DNA from: an uncultured Flavobacteriales bacterium
GTDB taxonomy: Bacteria > Bacteroidota > Bacteroidia > Flavobacteriales > Schleiferiaceae
Direction of reading: 5' to 3'
Assembly (NCBI GenBank): GCA_905478295.1
Contig: CAJQHZ010000037.1
Location: 1 to 64,000 of the forward strand
Length of the DNA stretch: 64,000 nt
The translations under genes were made by a program, and so were the position numbers. The stretch's first letter is position 1. Every line of letters starts with the position of its first letter. Shown here piece by piece: positions 49,664-59,694 of this stretch. Below the pieces are notes generated by a model. It was given only the letters and a program-made list of their open reading frames with translations. It made no database searches and was not told the DNA's origin.

Positions 49664-51874
49664 ATGAAAACACTTTTTAGAACACTTTTTACCGCTATAG
49701 CCCTAGTTTTTTTCGTTCAAAATGCCTCAGCATCTCACAATGCCGGAGGAGATCTTCACTACGAATACGTTAGCTCTACAGGTAACAGCCACAAGTATAA
49801 AATTTACATGCGCCTTTACCGCGATAATAACGGTATCACGTTGCCTACGAGTGCAACCATTTATGCTTGTTCCGCGAACTACGCCACCGTTAGTGCTACG
49901 CTGACAGAGACGACCCCCTCAACGAGCGGTTCGGGAGTAGTGGCGCCGACCTTGTTTGATTGTGTGAGCTCAGCAAGTGCAGGTGTTACTATTCACGTTG
50001 TTATGTACGAAGGTGAAATAACCATACCTGGCAACGCACCGGATTGGACGTTCTCATTCTCGACTTGTTGTAGAAATCCAGCAGTAGATAATATCGTAAA
50101 CCCTTCCTCACAAGGATTCTATATTGAGGCTAAATTAAATAACCAAATCGGTCAGAATACATCACCTGAATTCGTTAGTGAGCCCGTACGTGCTTTCTGT
50201 ACTGGACGTACTTTTAACTGGAAGCAGAGTTCTGTTGAACCAGACGGTGATTCTATCTACTACAGAATAACTCATGTGAAAGCAGGAGCTAGTTCAAACT
50301 GTACACCAACGAATATTAATTACGCAGCGGGTTGGACGTATGATCAGCCGATCACCACGTCACCAGCAAATTCACTTACCATGAACCCTAGTTCGGGTTT
50401 AATTACATTCAAACCATCTGCCGTTGAAATCGATGTAATGGCAGTTACCATAGATGAATACCGTTACGACTCTGTTCTTTATGTGTGGCGAAAGATTGGT
50501 GAAGTAAACCGTGATATGCAGATTGCCATCGCCTCCGCTTGTACCCCGAATGCGCAAGCTGGTGTTCAATTGGACTACCAGGCACCAGGCATCTATCAAG
50601 ATCCAGATAATGGTCTGCCAACAGTAGATTACAACTGTTTGGACTCCACAGTAACCTTGAAATTCAAAGTAAAACTAGACTGTTCATCCATCTCTCCGGA
50701 TGGTACAGACTTCCGATTAACGAAACCCGATGGTCAACCGCTCGCGATTGAATCGTTCACAGCCAACTGTGATAACAACTACGAAGCAACGCAGATGACT
50801 ATCAAGCTGTTCAAGCCGCTATCGAAAAACGGAAAATACTTCCTGTACTCGAAAGTTGGTAATGACGGAAACACCCTCTTGAACAAATGTGGTTTCCCGA
50901 TGAACGAATTCGATACTATTCAGCTCAATGTGACAGGATGTTTCAATGCCATCTACGAAATGGAAAACGTAACCATCGAAGAAGATAAAAATCCTGTTAT
51001 CGAATGGAGTGCGGATACGTCGTCTTACCCGGACTACCTCTTCCAAGAGTGGCAAATCTTCCGTAAAGATCCAGGGCAGCCTCAATATCAAAAAGTAGGT
51101 ACTGTATTCAATCAATACAAATACGACTTTAAAGACAACCAGATTGGTTTTATCAAAGTAGATCAGGACAGCTATGAATACCGCGTTGACATGAAGCTCA
51201 ACGATGACATGCAAGGAGAAACGAACAGCATTGAAAGTATGCTTCTCGAACGCAGCAACGGCATGGTACCAATCATTGATCCTGATACGATCCCTGTAGA
51301 TCTTATCTGGAATCAATACAACGGGTGGGCCGTTGACAGCTACACTGTGTTCTTACAAGAAAAGATAGGAGGTACGTGGATGGGCGAATGGATTCACGAC
51401 CACATAGCTTCACCTCAGAATCCAGTTCTCGCGCCTGATACAACCTACCGTATGTTCCTAGAGCTAGCTCCTGGGGAATACCGCGTTTGTATCAGAACTA
51501 CTGATCCAATAGATACGCAGTATACTGCATATTCCAACTGTTTACCGATCATCATCAACACGCCTCCTTACCCAGATACCGTGGTAGTGCCAAACTTCAT
51601 TACCCCGAACGGCGATAACGTAAATGATGGCTTCATCATTCAGAACATTGATGATTATGAAGACCTAAGCCAGTTAACCATCTACAACAGATGGGGCGAT
51701 CGTGTATGGCAAAGCGAATACCTATACGATAATGCCAACCCATGGCGCGGTACCAACCAAAACGGTACGAAGCTCGCAGACGGTGTATACATGTACACCT
51801 TAGAATTAGTGAATGCCTCTGACGACTATGAATATTCAGTCAATGGTACCGTCACTATTATGGATGCCCAATAG
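49664..51874 (+). CDS. Large secreted protein with gliding-type (type B) C-terminal domain
   Basis: A 736-residue exported protein. The signal peptide ends with NASASH and the following N-terminal domain (AGGDLHYEYVSSTGNSHKYK) has an even cysteine pattern (CSANY, FDCVS, CCRN, CTPTN). Several Ig/fibronectin-like beta domains follow, including FRLTKPDGQ and TVFLQEKIGG segments. The last ~90 residues (VVPNFITPNGDNVNDGF ... IYNRWGDRVW ... LADGVYMYTLEL) are the gliding-motility-associated C-terminal (type B) domain that routes substrates through the type IX system. Probably a surface adhesin; no enzyme motif. Confidence 0.85.
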   Translation: MKTLFRTLFTAIALVFFVQNASASHNAGGDLHYEYVSSTGNSHKYKIYMRLYRDNNGITLPTSATIYACSANYATVSATLTETTPSTSGSGVVAPTLFDCVSSASAGVTIHVVMYEGEITIPGNAPDWTFSFSTCCRNPAVDNIVNPSSQGFYIEAKLNNQIGQNTSPEFVSEPVRAFCTGRTFNWKQSSVEPDGDSIYYRITHVKAGASSNCTPTNINYAAGWTYDQPITTSPANSLTMNPSSGLITFKPSAVEIDVMAVTIDEYRYDSVLYVWRKIGEVNRDMQIAIASACTPNAQAGVQLDYQAPGIYQDPDNGLPTVDYNCLDSTVTLKFKVKLDCSSISPDGTDFRLTKPDGQPLAIESFTANCDNNYEATQMTIKLFKPLSKNGKYFLYSKVGNDGNTLLNKCGFPMNEFDTIQLNVTGCFNAIYEMENVTIEEDKNPVIEWSADTSSYPDYLFQEWQIFRKDPGQPQYQKVGTVFNQYKYDFKDNQIGFIKVDQDSYEYRVDMKLNDDMQGETNSIESMLLERSNGMVPIIDPDTIPVDLIWNQYNGWAVDSYTVFLQEKIGGTWMGEWIHDHIASPQNPVLAPDTTYRMFLELAPGEYRVCIRTTDPIDTQYTAYSNCLPIIINTPPYPDTVVVPNFITPNGDNVNDGFIIQNIDDYEDLSQLTIYNRWGDRVWQSEYLYDNANPWRGTNQNGTKLADGVYMYTLELVNASDDYEYSVNGTVTIMDAQ

Positions 51875-51918
51875 CATTCTTAACAACGTAGTCCCCACTC
51901 GTTAAACACGAGAACACT

Positions 51919-51950
51919 GGCCCGGCCCCAAAGGGAGCCGGGCCTTTTTT
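51919..51950 (+). terminator. Intrinsic terminator of the type IX-secreted protein gene
   Basis: Stem GGCCCGGC (51919-51926) with GCCGGGCC (51937-51944), 10-base loop, six T. It ends 12 bases before the uvrC start codon. Confidence 0.9.
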
Positions 51951-51961
51951 ATCTTTGAAGC

Positions 51962-53764
51962 ATGGCTGACAGTATCCACATAACGAATTTGCTGAAAACC
52001 CTTCCGAACAAACCGGGGGTGTATCAGCATATGGATAAAGCCGGCAATATTCTCTACATCGGAAAAGCTAAAGATCTCAAAAAGCGCGTGAGCTCTTACT
52101 TCACGAAAAGTGTAACTAGCGCACGTATCGCCGTTATGGTGCGGAAAGTAGCGGATATAAAGGTGATCGTCACAGATTCAGAAGGGGATGCACTGCTGCT
52201 AGAAAACAACCTCATAAAAGAGCACCAACCCCGCTACAATATCAACCTTAAAGACGATAAGAGTTACCCCTATATCACCATACGTCGAGAACGATTTCCT
52301 CGTATTTATGGACTTCGTAACATTATCAGAGACGGAAGTGAATACTATGGGCCTTACCCAAATGTAAAGGCCATGAAAGCCGTACTTGAGCTGATCCGCC
52401 AGATGTATCCGACCCGCACCTGCAAATACAATCTGAGTGAAGAAAATATTGAAAAAGGGAAATTCAAAATTTGCCTAGAGTATCATATCGGAAATTGTAA
52501 AGCACCTTGTGAAGCATTGCAAACGGAAGAGGAATATGAAGCGGATGTTAGCGCTGCACGTAATATTATCAAAGGGCAGCTGAGCGCCGTCAAAAGGCAT
52601 TTAAAAGAGCGCATGATGAATCATGCCGAGTCTCTCGAATTTGAGCAAGCACAGTTGTGTAAAGAAAAATTGGACGCCTTAGAAAAATATGCTGCAAAGA
52701 GTACCGTCGTAAGTAACCAACTCACCAATATCGACGTCTATAGCGTTAGTATGGATGCTGAATTTGGATACGTGAATTACTTGCAAGTTATTGAAGGTGC
52801 CATTGTCCAGAGTTACACCGTTGAAATCAAGAAAAAATTGGAAGAAGAGCCGCAGGATTTTCTGCATATCGCAATTCCTGAAATCCGCTCTCTTTTTGGC
52901 TCTACTTCACGTTTAATCTATACTTCACATCCGGTTAATCTACTCATAGAAGGAAGCACATTCACCGTTCCTCAGAAAGGTGAAAAACGTAAACTCATTG
53001 AATTGAGTATTAAAAATGCCATGTATTTCCGTCAAGAAAAACTGAAGAATATTCAGATTGTTGACCCCGACCGCCATGTGAAACGCATTATGACGCAAAT
53101 GAAGCAAGACTTGCGCATGCCCGTTGAACCCAGACACATTGAGTGTTTCGATAATTCGAATATTCAAGGGACCAATCCAGCAAGTGCCTGTGTGGTCTTT
53201 AAAGACGGTAAACCTTCAAAAAAGGACTACCGAAAATTCAATATCAAAACAGTAGAAGGGCCTGACGACTATGCTTCCATGGAAGAAGTGGTGCACCGAA
53301 GATACCGTCGACTTCAAGAAGAAGGTGAACCATTGCCGCAGCTGATTGTGATTGATGGAGGTAAAGGTCAGTTAAGCGCTGCGCTAAAAGCTTTAGAGCG
53401 ACTAGGACTTCGCGGGAAAATCACCGTCATCGGTATTGCAAAAAGGCTGGAAGAACTCTATTTCCCTGGAGATCCATATCCATTGCATTTAGACAAACGT
53501 TCAGAAACCTTGAAAATCATTCAGCAAGCTCGGGATGAAGCACACAGGTTTAGTTTAAAGCACCACCGTTTACGCCGAAGCAAGGGCGCTTTTAAAAGTG
53601 AGCTGGATGGGATTAAAGGGATTGGTCCGGAAACCATCAAAGACCTGATCAAGGTTTTTAAAAGCGTTAAAAACATTAAAACGGCTACTCCTGAGCAATT
53701 GCAAGAGGTCGTTGGTCACTCAAAAGCAGGCATTCTTGCTTCCTATTTTTCGTCGATCAAATAG
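51962..53764 (+). CDS. uvrC: UvrABC excision nuclease subunit C
   Basis: Makes the two cuts around a DNA lesion in nucleotide-excision repair. 600 residues: GIY-YIG nuclease at the N-terminus (NKPGVYQHMDKAGNILYIGKAKDLKKRV), a UVR motif (ESLEFEQAQLCKEKLDALEKY), the RNase H-like C-terminal nuclease with HIECFDNSNIQGTN and VIDGGKGQLSAA, and a helix-hairpin-helix at the end (GIKGIGPETIKDLIK). The 3' end overlaps the convergent gene at 53743-54069 by 22 bases. Confidence 0.97.
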   Translation: MADSIHITNLLKTLPNKPGVYQHMDKAGNILYIGKAKDLKKRVSSYFTKSVTSARIAVMVRKVADIKVIVTDSEGDALLLENNLIKEHQPRYNINLKDDKSYPYITIRRERFPRIYGLRNIIRDGSEYYGPYPNVKAMKAVLELIRQMYPTRTCKYNLSEENIEKGKFKICLEYHIGNCKAPCEALQTEEEYEADVSAARNIIKGQLSAVKRHLKERMMNHAESLEFEQAQLCKEKLDALEKYAAKSTVVSNQLTNIDVYSVSMDAEFGYVNYLQVIEGAIVQSYTVEIKKKLEEEPQDFLHIAIPEIRSLFGSTSRLIYTSHPVNLLIEGSTFTVPQKGEKRKLIELSIKNAMYFRQEKLKNIQIVDPDRHVKRIMTQMKQDLRMPVEPRHIECFDNSNIQGTNPASACVVFKDGKPSKKDYRKFNIKTVEGPDDYASMEEVVHRRYRRLQEEGEPLPQLIVIDGGKGQLSAALKALERLGLRGKITVIGIAKRLEELYFPGDPYPLHLDKRSETLKIIQQARDEAHRFSLKHHRLRRSKGAFKSELDGIKGIGPETIKDLIKVFKSVKNIKTATPEQLQEVVGHSKAGILASYFSSIK

Positions 53765-54069
53765 GTCTCCCAGCTGACATGAAAGAAGAGTACGGCGGTT
53801 TCGTCGCGTTCGTTGAAATATTGAATCATTCGCGCTACTGTAGCAACGATATCTTTTGCCTTTTCAATGCGTTCTTTGAGAATCACTTCAATACTGTCAA
53901 TATAAATGGCAACACCCTCACCACTGACGCTCATGTCTTCAGGGTCTTTTTCTTCATCCTCCTCTTGACCTAAGATCTTTACAATAGGCCAATTCAATTG
54001 GGCTGCTTTGAGCTCCTGACGAACCTCATCCGCATCTACGACAAATTGTACAGACGTACCTTCAAACAT
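53743..54069 (-). CDS. Small acidic protein of unknown function
   Basis: A 108-residue acidic protein (start MFEGTSVQFVVDADEVRQEL). It has no signal peptide or membrane segment and a central Glu/Asp stretch (LGQEEDEEKDPEDM); predicted secondary structure is mixed. The gene overlaps the 3' end of uvrC by 22 bases on the opposite strand. It follows the nitroreductase gene by 23 bases on the same strand. Coding status is supported by sensible composition and position, not by a known family. Confidence 0.55.
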   Translation of the reverse strand: MFEGTSVQFVVDADEVRQELKAAQLNWPIVKILGQEEDEEKDPEDMSVSGEGVAIYIDSIEVILKERIEKAKDIVATVARMIQYFNERDETAVLFFHVSWETYLIDEK

Positions 54070-54092
54070 AATGGTGTAATTTTCTTCAAAGG

Positions 54093-54755
54093 TCAGATAA
54101 AATCACTGATATCGTCTAAACCTTTCTTAGAAATGTCCGGCACTTCTGCGCCATCGGCAGGATACCCTACTGGTAAAAGTAAAAAGGGCTTTTCATTTGA
54201 GGGACGGCCCAGAATTTCCGAGAGAAACCTCATGGGGGATGGTGTGTGTGTTAAGGTGACTAATCCCGCAGCATGTACGGCGGCTATTAAAAATCCACAT
54301 GCGATGCCTACGCTCTCTTGTACGTAATAATTCTTCGCTTTCGCTCCGTTTGATTCCACATCGTAATTCTTTCGGAAAACCACGATGAGCCAGGGCGCAT
54401 CCTCTAAAAATGGCTTTTCCCAATCGGTAGCGAACGGCTTGAGATCCTCGAGCCATTCTTCGGTTGCACGGCCCCCGTAAAAAGCTTTTTCTTCCTCTTC
54501 CGCAGCCTCACGTATTTTTCTCTTTACCTCCGGATTTTGCACTGCGACAAAATGCCAAGGCTGTTTGTTTGCCCCTGAAGGCGCGGAAGCTGCTAAACTG
54601 ATAAGACGTTCTACCGTCGTTCGAGAGACTTGCTTTTTGCTATACATACGTAGGCTGCGTCTGGTCTGAAGTGCCGTTTCAAAGTTTTCAAACAATGCAT
54701 GGGCATCCTCATCAGATGAAGGCCAAGGTGTATATGGTCGAAATTTAGGTTCCAT
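54093..54755 (-). CDS. Nitroreductase family protein
   Basis: FMN-dependent nitroreductase-like enzyme, 220 residues. Characteristic features: TRRSLRMYSKKQVSRTTVERLI (phosphate-binding Arg/Ser near the N-terminus), SAPSGANKQPWHFVAVQN (FMN phosphate) and the late GYPADGAEVPD. Electrons come from NAD(P)H. Substrate unknown; the family includes flavin destructases and dehalogenases. Preceded by the ABC operon with a 17-base gap. Confidence 0.9.
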   Translation of the reverse strand: MEPKFRPYTPWPSSDEDAHALFENFETALQTRRSLRMYSKKQVSRTTVERLISLAASAPSGANKQPWHFVAVQNPEVKRKIREAAEEEEKAFYGGRATEEWLEDLKPFATDWEKPFLEDAPWLIVVFRKNYDVESNGAKAKNYYVQESVGIACGFLIAAVHAAGLVTLTHTPSPMRFLSEILGRPSNEKPFLLLPVGYPADGAEVPDISKKGLDDISDFI

Positions 54756-54772
54756 GACCCTAAAATAAGGCT

Positions 54773-55453
54773 TTAGTCGTCGCTGAGGACTTTACCATCT
54801 TCGATGCTGATGATTCGACGTGCTTTTTTAATCACACGATCGTCATGGGTTGCGAAAACAAAGGTCATGCCCTCCTCTTTATTCAACCGCTCCATAATAT
54901 CTAATAGGTTTGCCGTACTCTGCGAATCAAGGTTTGCCGTAGGTTCATCGGCCAAAACAAATTGAGGCTTCGAAGCCAAGGCCCTGGCAACGGCAACGCG
55001 CTGCTGTTGGCCGCCTGAAAGCTGGCCTGGTCTTTTATCTTCCTTGCCTTTCAGTCCAACTGCTTCAAGCAATTGCTGCGCGCGCGCTTCGCGTTCCTCC
55101 TTTGGCCTGTCTTGCAGAAGCATAATAAAACTTACATTCTCCTGGGCAGAAAGTACTGGAATAAGGTTGTAGGCTTGAAAGACAAACCCAATATTGCGCA
55201 ATCTAAAGTCGATCAATGCATTTTCACTCAGCGTGGTAATGTCCGCCCCTCCAATAGCAATGGATCCTGCCGTTGGCTGGTCGAGCCCTCCGAGCATATT
55301 AAGCAAAGTGGTTTTCCCGCAGCCCGACGGCCCCTTGAGCGCCGTAAATTCGCCTTGCGTTATGGTAAGGCTAATGCCGTTCACGGCGTGTACAGGAACA
55401 GCACCCTCATAGACCTTTTCTAGGTTTTTTACTTCGATAACAGGTTTACTCAT
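54773..55453 (-). CDS. ABC transporter ATP-binding protein (LolD/MacB type)
   Basis: ATPase of 226 residues with Walker [10 protein letters not shown], signature [15 protein letters not shown] and Walker [12 protein letters not shown]. Third member of an operon with two FtsX-like permeases and a LolA-like protein; 3 bases after the permease stop. The group probably moves a lipid-like or lipoprotein cargo across the periplasm. Confidence 0.9.
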   Translation of the reverse strand: MSKPVIEVKNLEKVYEGAVPVHAVNGISLTITQGEFTALKGPSGCGKTTLLNMLGGLDQPTAGSIAIGGADITTLSENALIDFRLRNIGFVFQAYNLIPVLSAQENVSFIMLLQDRPKEEREARAQQLLEAVGLKGKEDKRPGQLSGGQQQRVAVARALASKPQFVLADEPTANLDSQSTANLLDIMERLNKEEGMTFVFATHDDRVIKKARRIISIEDGKVLSDD

Positions 55454-55456
55454 AAC

Positions 55457-56680
55457 TTAATGACCACGAATGGCTTCTACTGGGTTCAATTTAAGCGCTT
55501 TAATTGCGGGTAAAATGGAGGCAATCAACGCCGTTGTTATTACCATTACAGCAATAATGAGGTAATAGCTGGGAACGATTTCAGGATAAATTATACTCTG
55601 CACGCCCAATTCTGCCAAGCCGTCCTGCTTACTGGATAAATCTATACCGATGCGCATCATGGCACGCGTGCTCAGGTCGCCTAGAAGGATCCCGATAGGA
55701 CCACCAACAAACCCCAACATCAATGTTTCAACCAGGATCATTAAAAACAGCTTGCGCTTATTCATTCCTACAGCCATAAGCATGCCCAGCTCTCTGCGGC
55801 GTTCTAATATGGCCATAAGCATGTTGTTAATAATCCCGAAAAGAAGTGCCATCATGATAATACCTAAAACCAATACGAGCATGATGGCCATCATATCATC
55901 CGCAAAGCCCAATTCTGGACGTACCTGTTTCCAGGACTTCACCGCCAAACCAACAGGCATCACCGCTGCCAACGCACCCGCTTTTTCATCGGTATCCACA
56001 GTCTCCTCAAAACGAACCAATACCTCGTGTACCAAAGGAGTTCCCAAAGTTTTTTCCAAATCCTCATGATGTACATAGATGTGGAACTCATCCCAAGTGG
56101 CATTCAACGTTTTATAGATTCCTGAAATTCGGAACGATGCTCTGTTAAGATTACCTTCCGAATCTTGAAAAGTGAGGACTACTTTACTTCGCAACTTTAA
56201 TCCCAATCGTCTCGCTAATTTTTCGCCGATCACTAGTCGATTGCGACCGGTAGCTCCAAAGAAATCGCCTTCTACCATGTAGTCGGCCAAAGTCGTTTGA
56301 AGGCGCTCTTCTTCTGGCCAAATGCCCATAATCCGGACTGCCCGAGCACTTTTGGTAGAATTGATCATTCCCCCTAATACCGTGCGTTGTGCAGTGCCAC
56401 TTACAAACGACAAAGCTTCTACGGTTTTACGGAGGGCAACTACTGCTGAGGAATCCGCGACCACGGCATTGGATAACGGTTCAGCATCAAAACCTTCGTG
56501 GTGAATCTGCGCATGTCCGGTGGTTGTTCCAATAGCGGATGCAGTACGCTCATTATTCATTCCGAAAGAGAAACCTATGATGAGTAAGCCCGCCCAAATT
56601 CCTACCGCAATGGATCCAATTACGATAAAGGAGCGCACCTTTGCACGCCATATGTTGCGCCAAGCCACTTTAAAAATCAT
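55457..56680 (-). CDS. FtsX/MacB-type ABC permease
   Basis: From the ATG at 56680 (MIFKVAWRNIWRAKVRSF) a 407-residue permease overlapping the upstream permease stop by 4 bases (ATGA); the frame is open to 56722 but the internal start matches the family. Four helices: one near the N-terminus, a periplasmic domain (about 45-260) and three C-terminal helices ending ILPAIKALKLNPVEAIRGH, the usual FtsX-like end. Confidence 0.88.
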   Translation of the reverse strand: MIFKVAWRNIWRAKVRSFIVIGSIAVGIWAGLLIIGFSFGMNNERTASAIGTTTGHAQIHHEGFDAEPLSNAVVADSSAVVALRKTVEALSFVSGTAQRTVLGGMINSTKSARAVRIMGIWPEEERLQTTLADYMVEGDFFGATGRNRLVIGEKLARRLGLKLRSKVVLTFQDSEGNLNRASFRISGIYKTLNATWDEFHIYVHHEDLEKTLGTPLVHEVLVRFEETVDTDEKAGALAAVMPVGLAVKSWKQVRPELGFADDMMAIMLVLVLGIIMMALLFGIINNMLMAILERRRELGMLMAVGMNKRKLFLMILVETLMLGFVGGPIGILLGDLSTRAMMRIGIDLSSKQDGLAELGVQSIIYPEIVPSYYLIIAVMVITTALIASILPAIKALKLNPVEAIRGH

Positions 56681-57888
56681 GCGCGCATACTTTTTACCGG
56701 GTTCAACTTCATGATTTTCCAAACGGCATAGCTGCTTACTAACACACCGATAACGAAGACGATGGCACCATGATTCAAATTAATAATGAAAGAGGTGGTC
56801 GTGTAAAGCTTGGGTTCAAAATCGAATTGTTCAATGGCGTCCTTCATCTGCCCACTTAAATCGATGGGGTTGTATTTAAAGTAAAATTGGACCGGTTTGA
56901 CCACGGCCATTCCCACTACGGCGCCACCGACGAGGAGCATTAAATTTTCTAAAACAGTAACCGCAGCCAATGTCGTTTTACGCATGCCTATACTCACCAA
57001 AATTCCAAACTCGCGCTCGCGCTCACTGACCATCATGATGACTGTCCCGAGCAAAACGAAGGAAATAATGAAGTAAAGAATGGTTACAAAAATTTGACCT
57101 CCGGCCATATCTGCTTCAATGGTTTGGACCAATTCTGGAAACAATTGTTCCCAGTCTAACAATTCAAAATCCGCTCCTAATAATGGTTCGAGCGACGCTT
57201 TCACTTCTGCAAAATCCGCATTGGGTTCTAGATCTACCACCACTGTCGTCAACAACCCCATGGCATTGTACATCCATTGGGCCGTTTCTAGGGGCAGGAC
57301 AACAAGCTGTTTATTGAGTTCTGGATTCGATATTTTGGCAATCCCCGAGACCAAGAACTGACCGAAGGCGCTTGCCCCGCGATAACCTTGTCCCAAAAAC
57401 ATAAGTGAATCCCCGACCTCAACGTGTAAATATTCTGCAAGTCCCTCCGAAACAACTACTTCATTAGAGGCAGGTTCGAAGAGGCGACCGTCAATCAATT
57501 GGTCCGTTAAACGCAAGCCGGACAATTCCTCCTCCGGACGAATACCCAGCACCAAACTGCCCCTATTACTTTCGCCAGTGCTCACTAAAGAAAAACTCTC
57601 CAACCTGGGAACGAGTGAACGAACTCCGGGTACATTTTCCATGGCATCCCAGTCCAGCGTTGTCTCGTCCATACTCAAGTCCAGACTCTGGTCGGCCCAA
57701 AATCCCTTTTGATGCACCTGTAGATAGCCAAAGTTGTTTGCGACTATATCACCGACCATGTGTTCCCACACGCCCACTTGAAAGCTGCGAAGCACCACAG
57801 CGAAAATCACACAAAACATAACTGCCGCTATGGTGATGATACTTCTTCCTTTGTTACGCCAAATGTTACGCCAAGCTAATTTGAACAT
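56677..57888 (-). CDS. FtsX/MacB-type ABC permease
   Basis: A 403-residue permease parallel to the previous one (start MFKLAWRNIWRNKGRSIITI, end NPVKSMRA), with the same plan: one N-terminal helix, a large periplasmic domain and three helices. The pair is expected to form a heterodimer driven by the ATPase at 54773. The start overlaps the LolA-like stop by 1 base (TAATG). Confidence 0.88.
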   Translation of the reverse strand: MFKLAWRNIWRNKGRSIITIAAVMFCVIFAVVLRSFQVGVWEHMVGDIVANNFGYLQVHQKGFWADQSLDLSMDETTLDWDAMENVPGVRSLVPRLESFSLVSTGESNRGSLVLGIRPEEELSGLRLTDQLIDGRLFEPASNEVVVSEGLAEYLHVEVGDSLMFLGQGYRGASAFGQFLVSGIAKISNPELNKQLVVLPLETAQWMYNAMGLLTTVVVDLEPNADFAEVKASLEPLLGADFELLDWEQLFPELVQTIEADMAGGQIFVTILYFIISFVLLGTVIMMVSEREREFGILVSIGMRKTTLAAVTVLENLMLLVGGAVVGMAVVKPVQFYFKYNPIDLSGQMKDAIEQFDFEPKLYTTTSFIINLNHGAIVFVIGVLVSSYAVWKIMKLNPVKSMRA

Positions 57889-58631
57889 TATTCGACCCGT
57901 TTCATGTTACTGCGCTCGAAAAACCCCTCTTCAAAAGTTGGATTAAAGTTGAGCGCCTTGTAAGTCATTTCGGTAAATTTTCCGTCTTCCTCAGCTGGGG
58001 TGATCCGCAAAACTGAAGGCAATGTTCTACCGCCAAAAGATTTGATTTCAGTCGCTTCGAGCGTGGTGATTAAGTATTCGTCTTCATCGTAAAATTCCGT
58101 TCGCAGTTGAAGAAATTCGTCTACAGATACAAAGGTGATTACCTCGCCCCATACTACTGCTGCATCTGCCTTGGGTGTAAGCGCAATTTTAAAGCAGTTC
58201 GTACCATTCACAGAGGTTATACCTAATAAAGTCGGGGTGTAATCTTCCACCAATGAACCGGCGTTGATCAACGCATCGTTCGTGAAATCTGTACCCATCC
58301 AACTCTGCACCATCGCCGCGGGTAGCGCAACAATTTTCTTTATGCCTGGCACAAAATGCCAAACATCCTCACCGTTGCGAAGAAACACAGTTCCTTTTTC
58401 ACGCGCCGGACCGGTGATTAAAATCATGGTTTTGTCTAACCCCTGGTTCCAAATTTTAGCTTCCATAGTACGTTCCCAACGAGGGCGGACGGTACGAATA
58501 CTGACCTCAGCAGCGAGATCTGCACCGGATAATTTGGCCTCCGCTTTTTGGAGAATGGAACTGGGGCTCTGCGCAAATAGTGTTACAGAAAAACACAGCA
58601 GGATAAAGGTTTTGAAAACTTTAGTCGTCAT
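57888..58631 (-). CDS. LolA-like outer-membrane lipoprotein-sorting protein
   Basis: Exported 247-residue protein (signal peptide MTTKVFKTFILLCFSVTLFAQ) with the LolA-like fold of the lipoprotein-sorting family: early helical and beta elements (LQKAEAKLSGADLAAEVSIRTV), then KTMILITGPAREKGTVFLRNGEDVWHFVPGIKKIVALP and KALNFNP. In the family these proteins carry lipids or lipid-linked cargo across the periplasm. First gene of the four-gene operon with two permeases and an ATPase. Confidence 0.82.
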   Translation of the reverse strand: MTTKVFKTFILLCFSVTLFAQSPSSILQKAEAKLSGADLAAEVSIRTVRPRWERTMEAKIWNQGLDKTMILITGPAREKGTVFLRNGEDVWHFVPGIKKIVALPAAMVQSWMGTDFTNDALINAGSLVEDYTPTLLGITSVNGTNCFKIALTPKADAAVVWGEVITFVSVDEFLQLRTEFYDEDEYLITTLEATEIKSFGGRTLPSVLRITPAEEDGKFTEMTYKALNFNPTFEEGFFERSNMKRVE

Positions 58632-58683
58632 AATTGTGAGTCTACCTTAGTAACGCATTGTCAACGGGTAAGTTTGCGCAGCC

Positions 58684-59694
58684 TTAGGTTAATTTTTGGG
58701 CCAATTTTGCCATAGTCTTTTTCGCAGATTTTCCTTCGTACAGGACCTCATACACTGCTTTGACAATAGGCATTCTAACCTCTTGCTTTTTACGAATTTT
58801 TGCCACCAAGGCAGCTGCATAATAGCCCTCTGCAACCATGGTCATCTCAGCTTTTGCACTTTTGATGGTGTAGCCTTTACCAAGCATGTTCCCAAGCATT
58901 CGGTTTCTAGAAAACTGGCTGTAACAGGTCACTAATAAATCACCTAGATAGGCGCTCTTTTTAATGTTGATGCGACCTTCACAGGTGCTCTTCATGAAGC
59001 GGCGCATCTCGCGCGCCGCATTTGAAATAAGTACTGCTTGAAAATTATCCCCGTAACCTAAACCGTGACACATCCCTGCCGCTATTGCATAGATGTTCTT
59101 CATGACCGCAGCATACTCTGTACCGTAGATATCCGTGCTCAACGTACACCGTACGTAATGGCTTTGTAAAACGCTTGCTACCTTTTTAGATGCGCTTGCG
59201 TCTATCGCGGCAACGGTAAGAAAACTTAATCGTTCCAATGCGATTTCTTCCGCATGACAAGGGCCCGTAATGACAACGATATGATTTTCAGGAACGCCCA
59301 CTACTTCACGCAAGTATTCCCCGACAATCATGTTCTCATCTGGAATGATGCCCTTTATGGTTGAACACACCAGTTTTCCATCAAGCGCACCTTTATTCAT
59401 GTTTAACAGGACCTCTTTCACAAAGGCACTTGGAACGGCAAAGATGACGATATCACAACCTGCGATTGCCTCATTGATATCCGTAAATATATCAACGCTT
59501 CCTTCATCAAAAGCTACCGAAGAGAGGTAGCGTGGATTGTGGTGGTATTCCCGTATATGCGCAGCACTTTCTTCGTTATGCATCCACCAACGGCAAACAC
59601 CTGTGTTCTCGCTCACCATTTTTACCACGGCAGTACCGAAGGAACCGCCGCCAATAACGGCTACTTTTGGAAATATATCAGATAACGTCTTCAT
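58684..59694 (-). CDS. gpsA: Glycerol-3-phosphate dehydrogenase, NAD(P)-dependent
   Basis: Makes sn-glycerol 3-phosphate from dihydroxyacetone phosphate for membrane lipids. N-terminal Rossmann motif VIGGGSFGTAVV, substrate-binding ITGPCHAEEIA, and the catalytic Lys region EYAAVMKNIYAIAAGMCHGLGYGDN. 336 residues, normal. The ATG overlaps the stop codon of the M28 peptidase gene by 1 base (TAATG). Confidence 0.95.
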   Translation of the reverse strand: MKTLSDIFPKVAVIGGGSFGTAVVKMVSENTGVCRWWMHNEESAAHIREYHHNPRYLSSVAFDEGSVDIFTDINEAIAGCDIVIFAVPSAFVKEVLLNMNKGALDGKLVCSTIKGIIPDENMIVGEYLREVVGVPENHIVVITGPCHAEEIALERLSFLTVAAIDASASKKVASVLQSHYVRCTLSTDIYGTEYAAVMKNIYAIAAGMCHGLGYGDNFQAVLISNAAREMRRFMKSTCEGRINIKKSAYLGDLLVTCYSQFSRNRMLGNMLGKGYTIKSAKAEMTMVAEGYYAAALVAKIRKKQEVRMPIVKAVYEVLYEGKSAKKTMAKLAQKLT

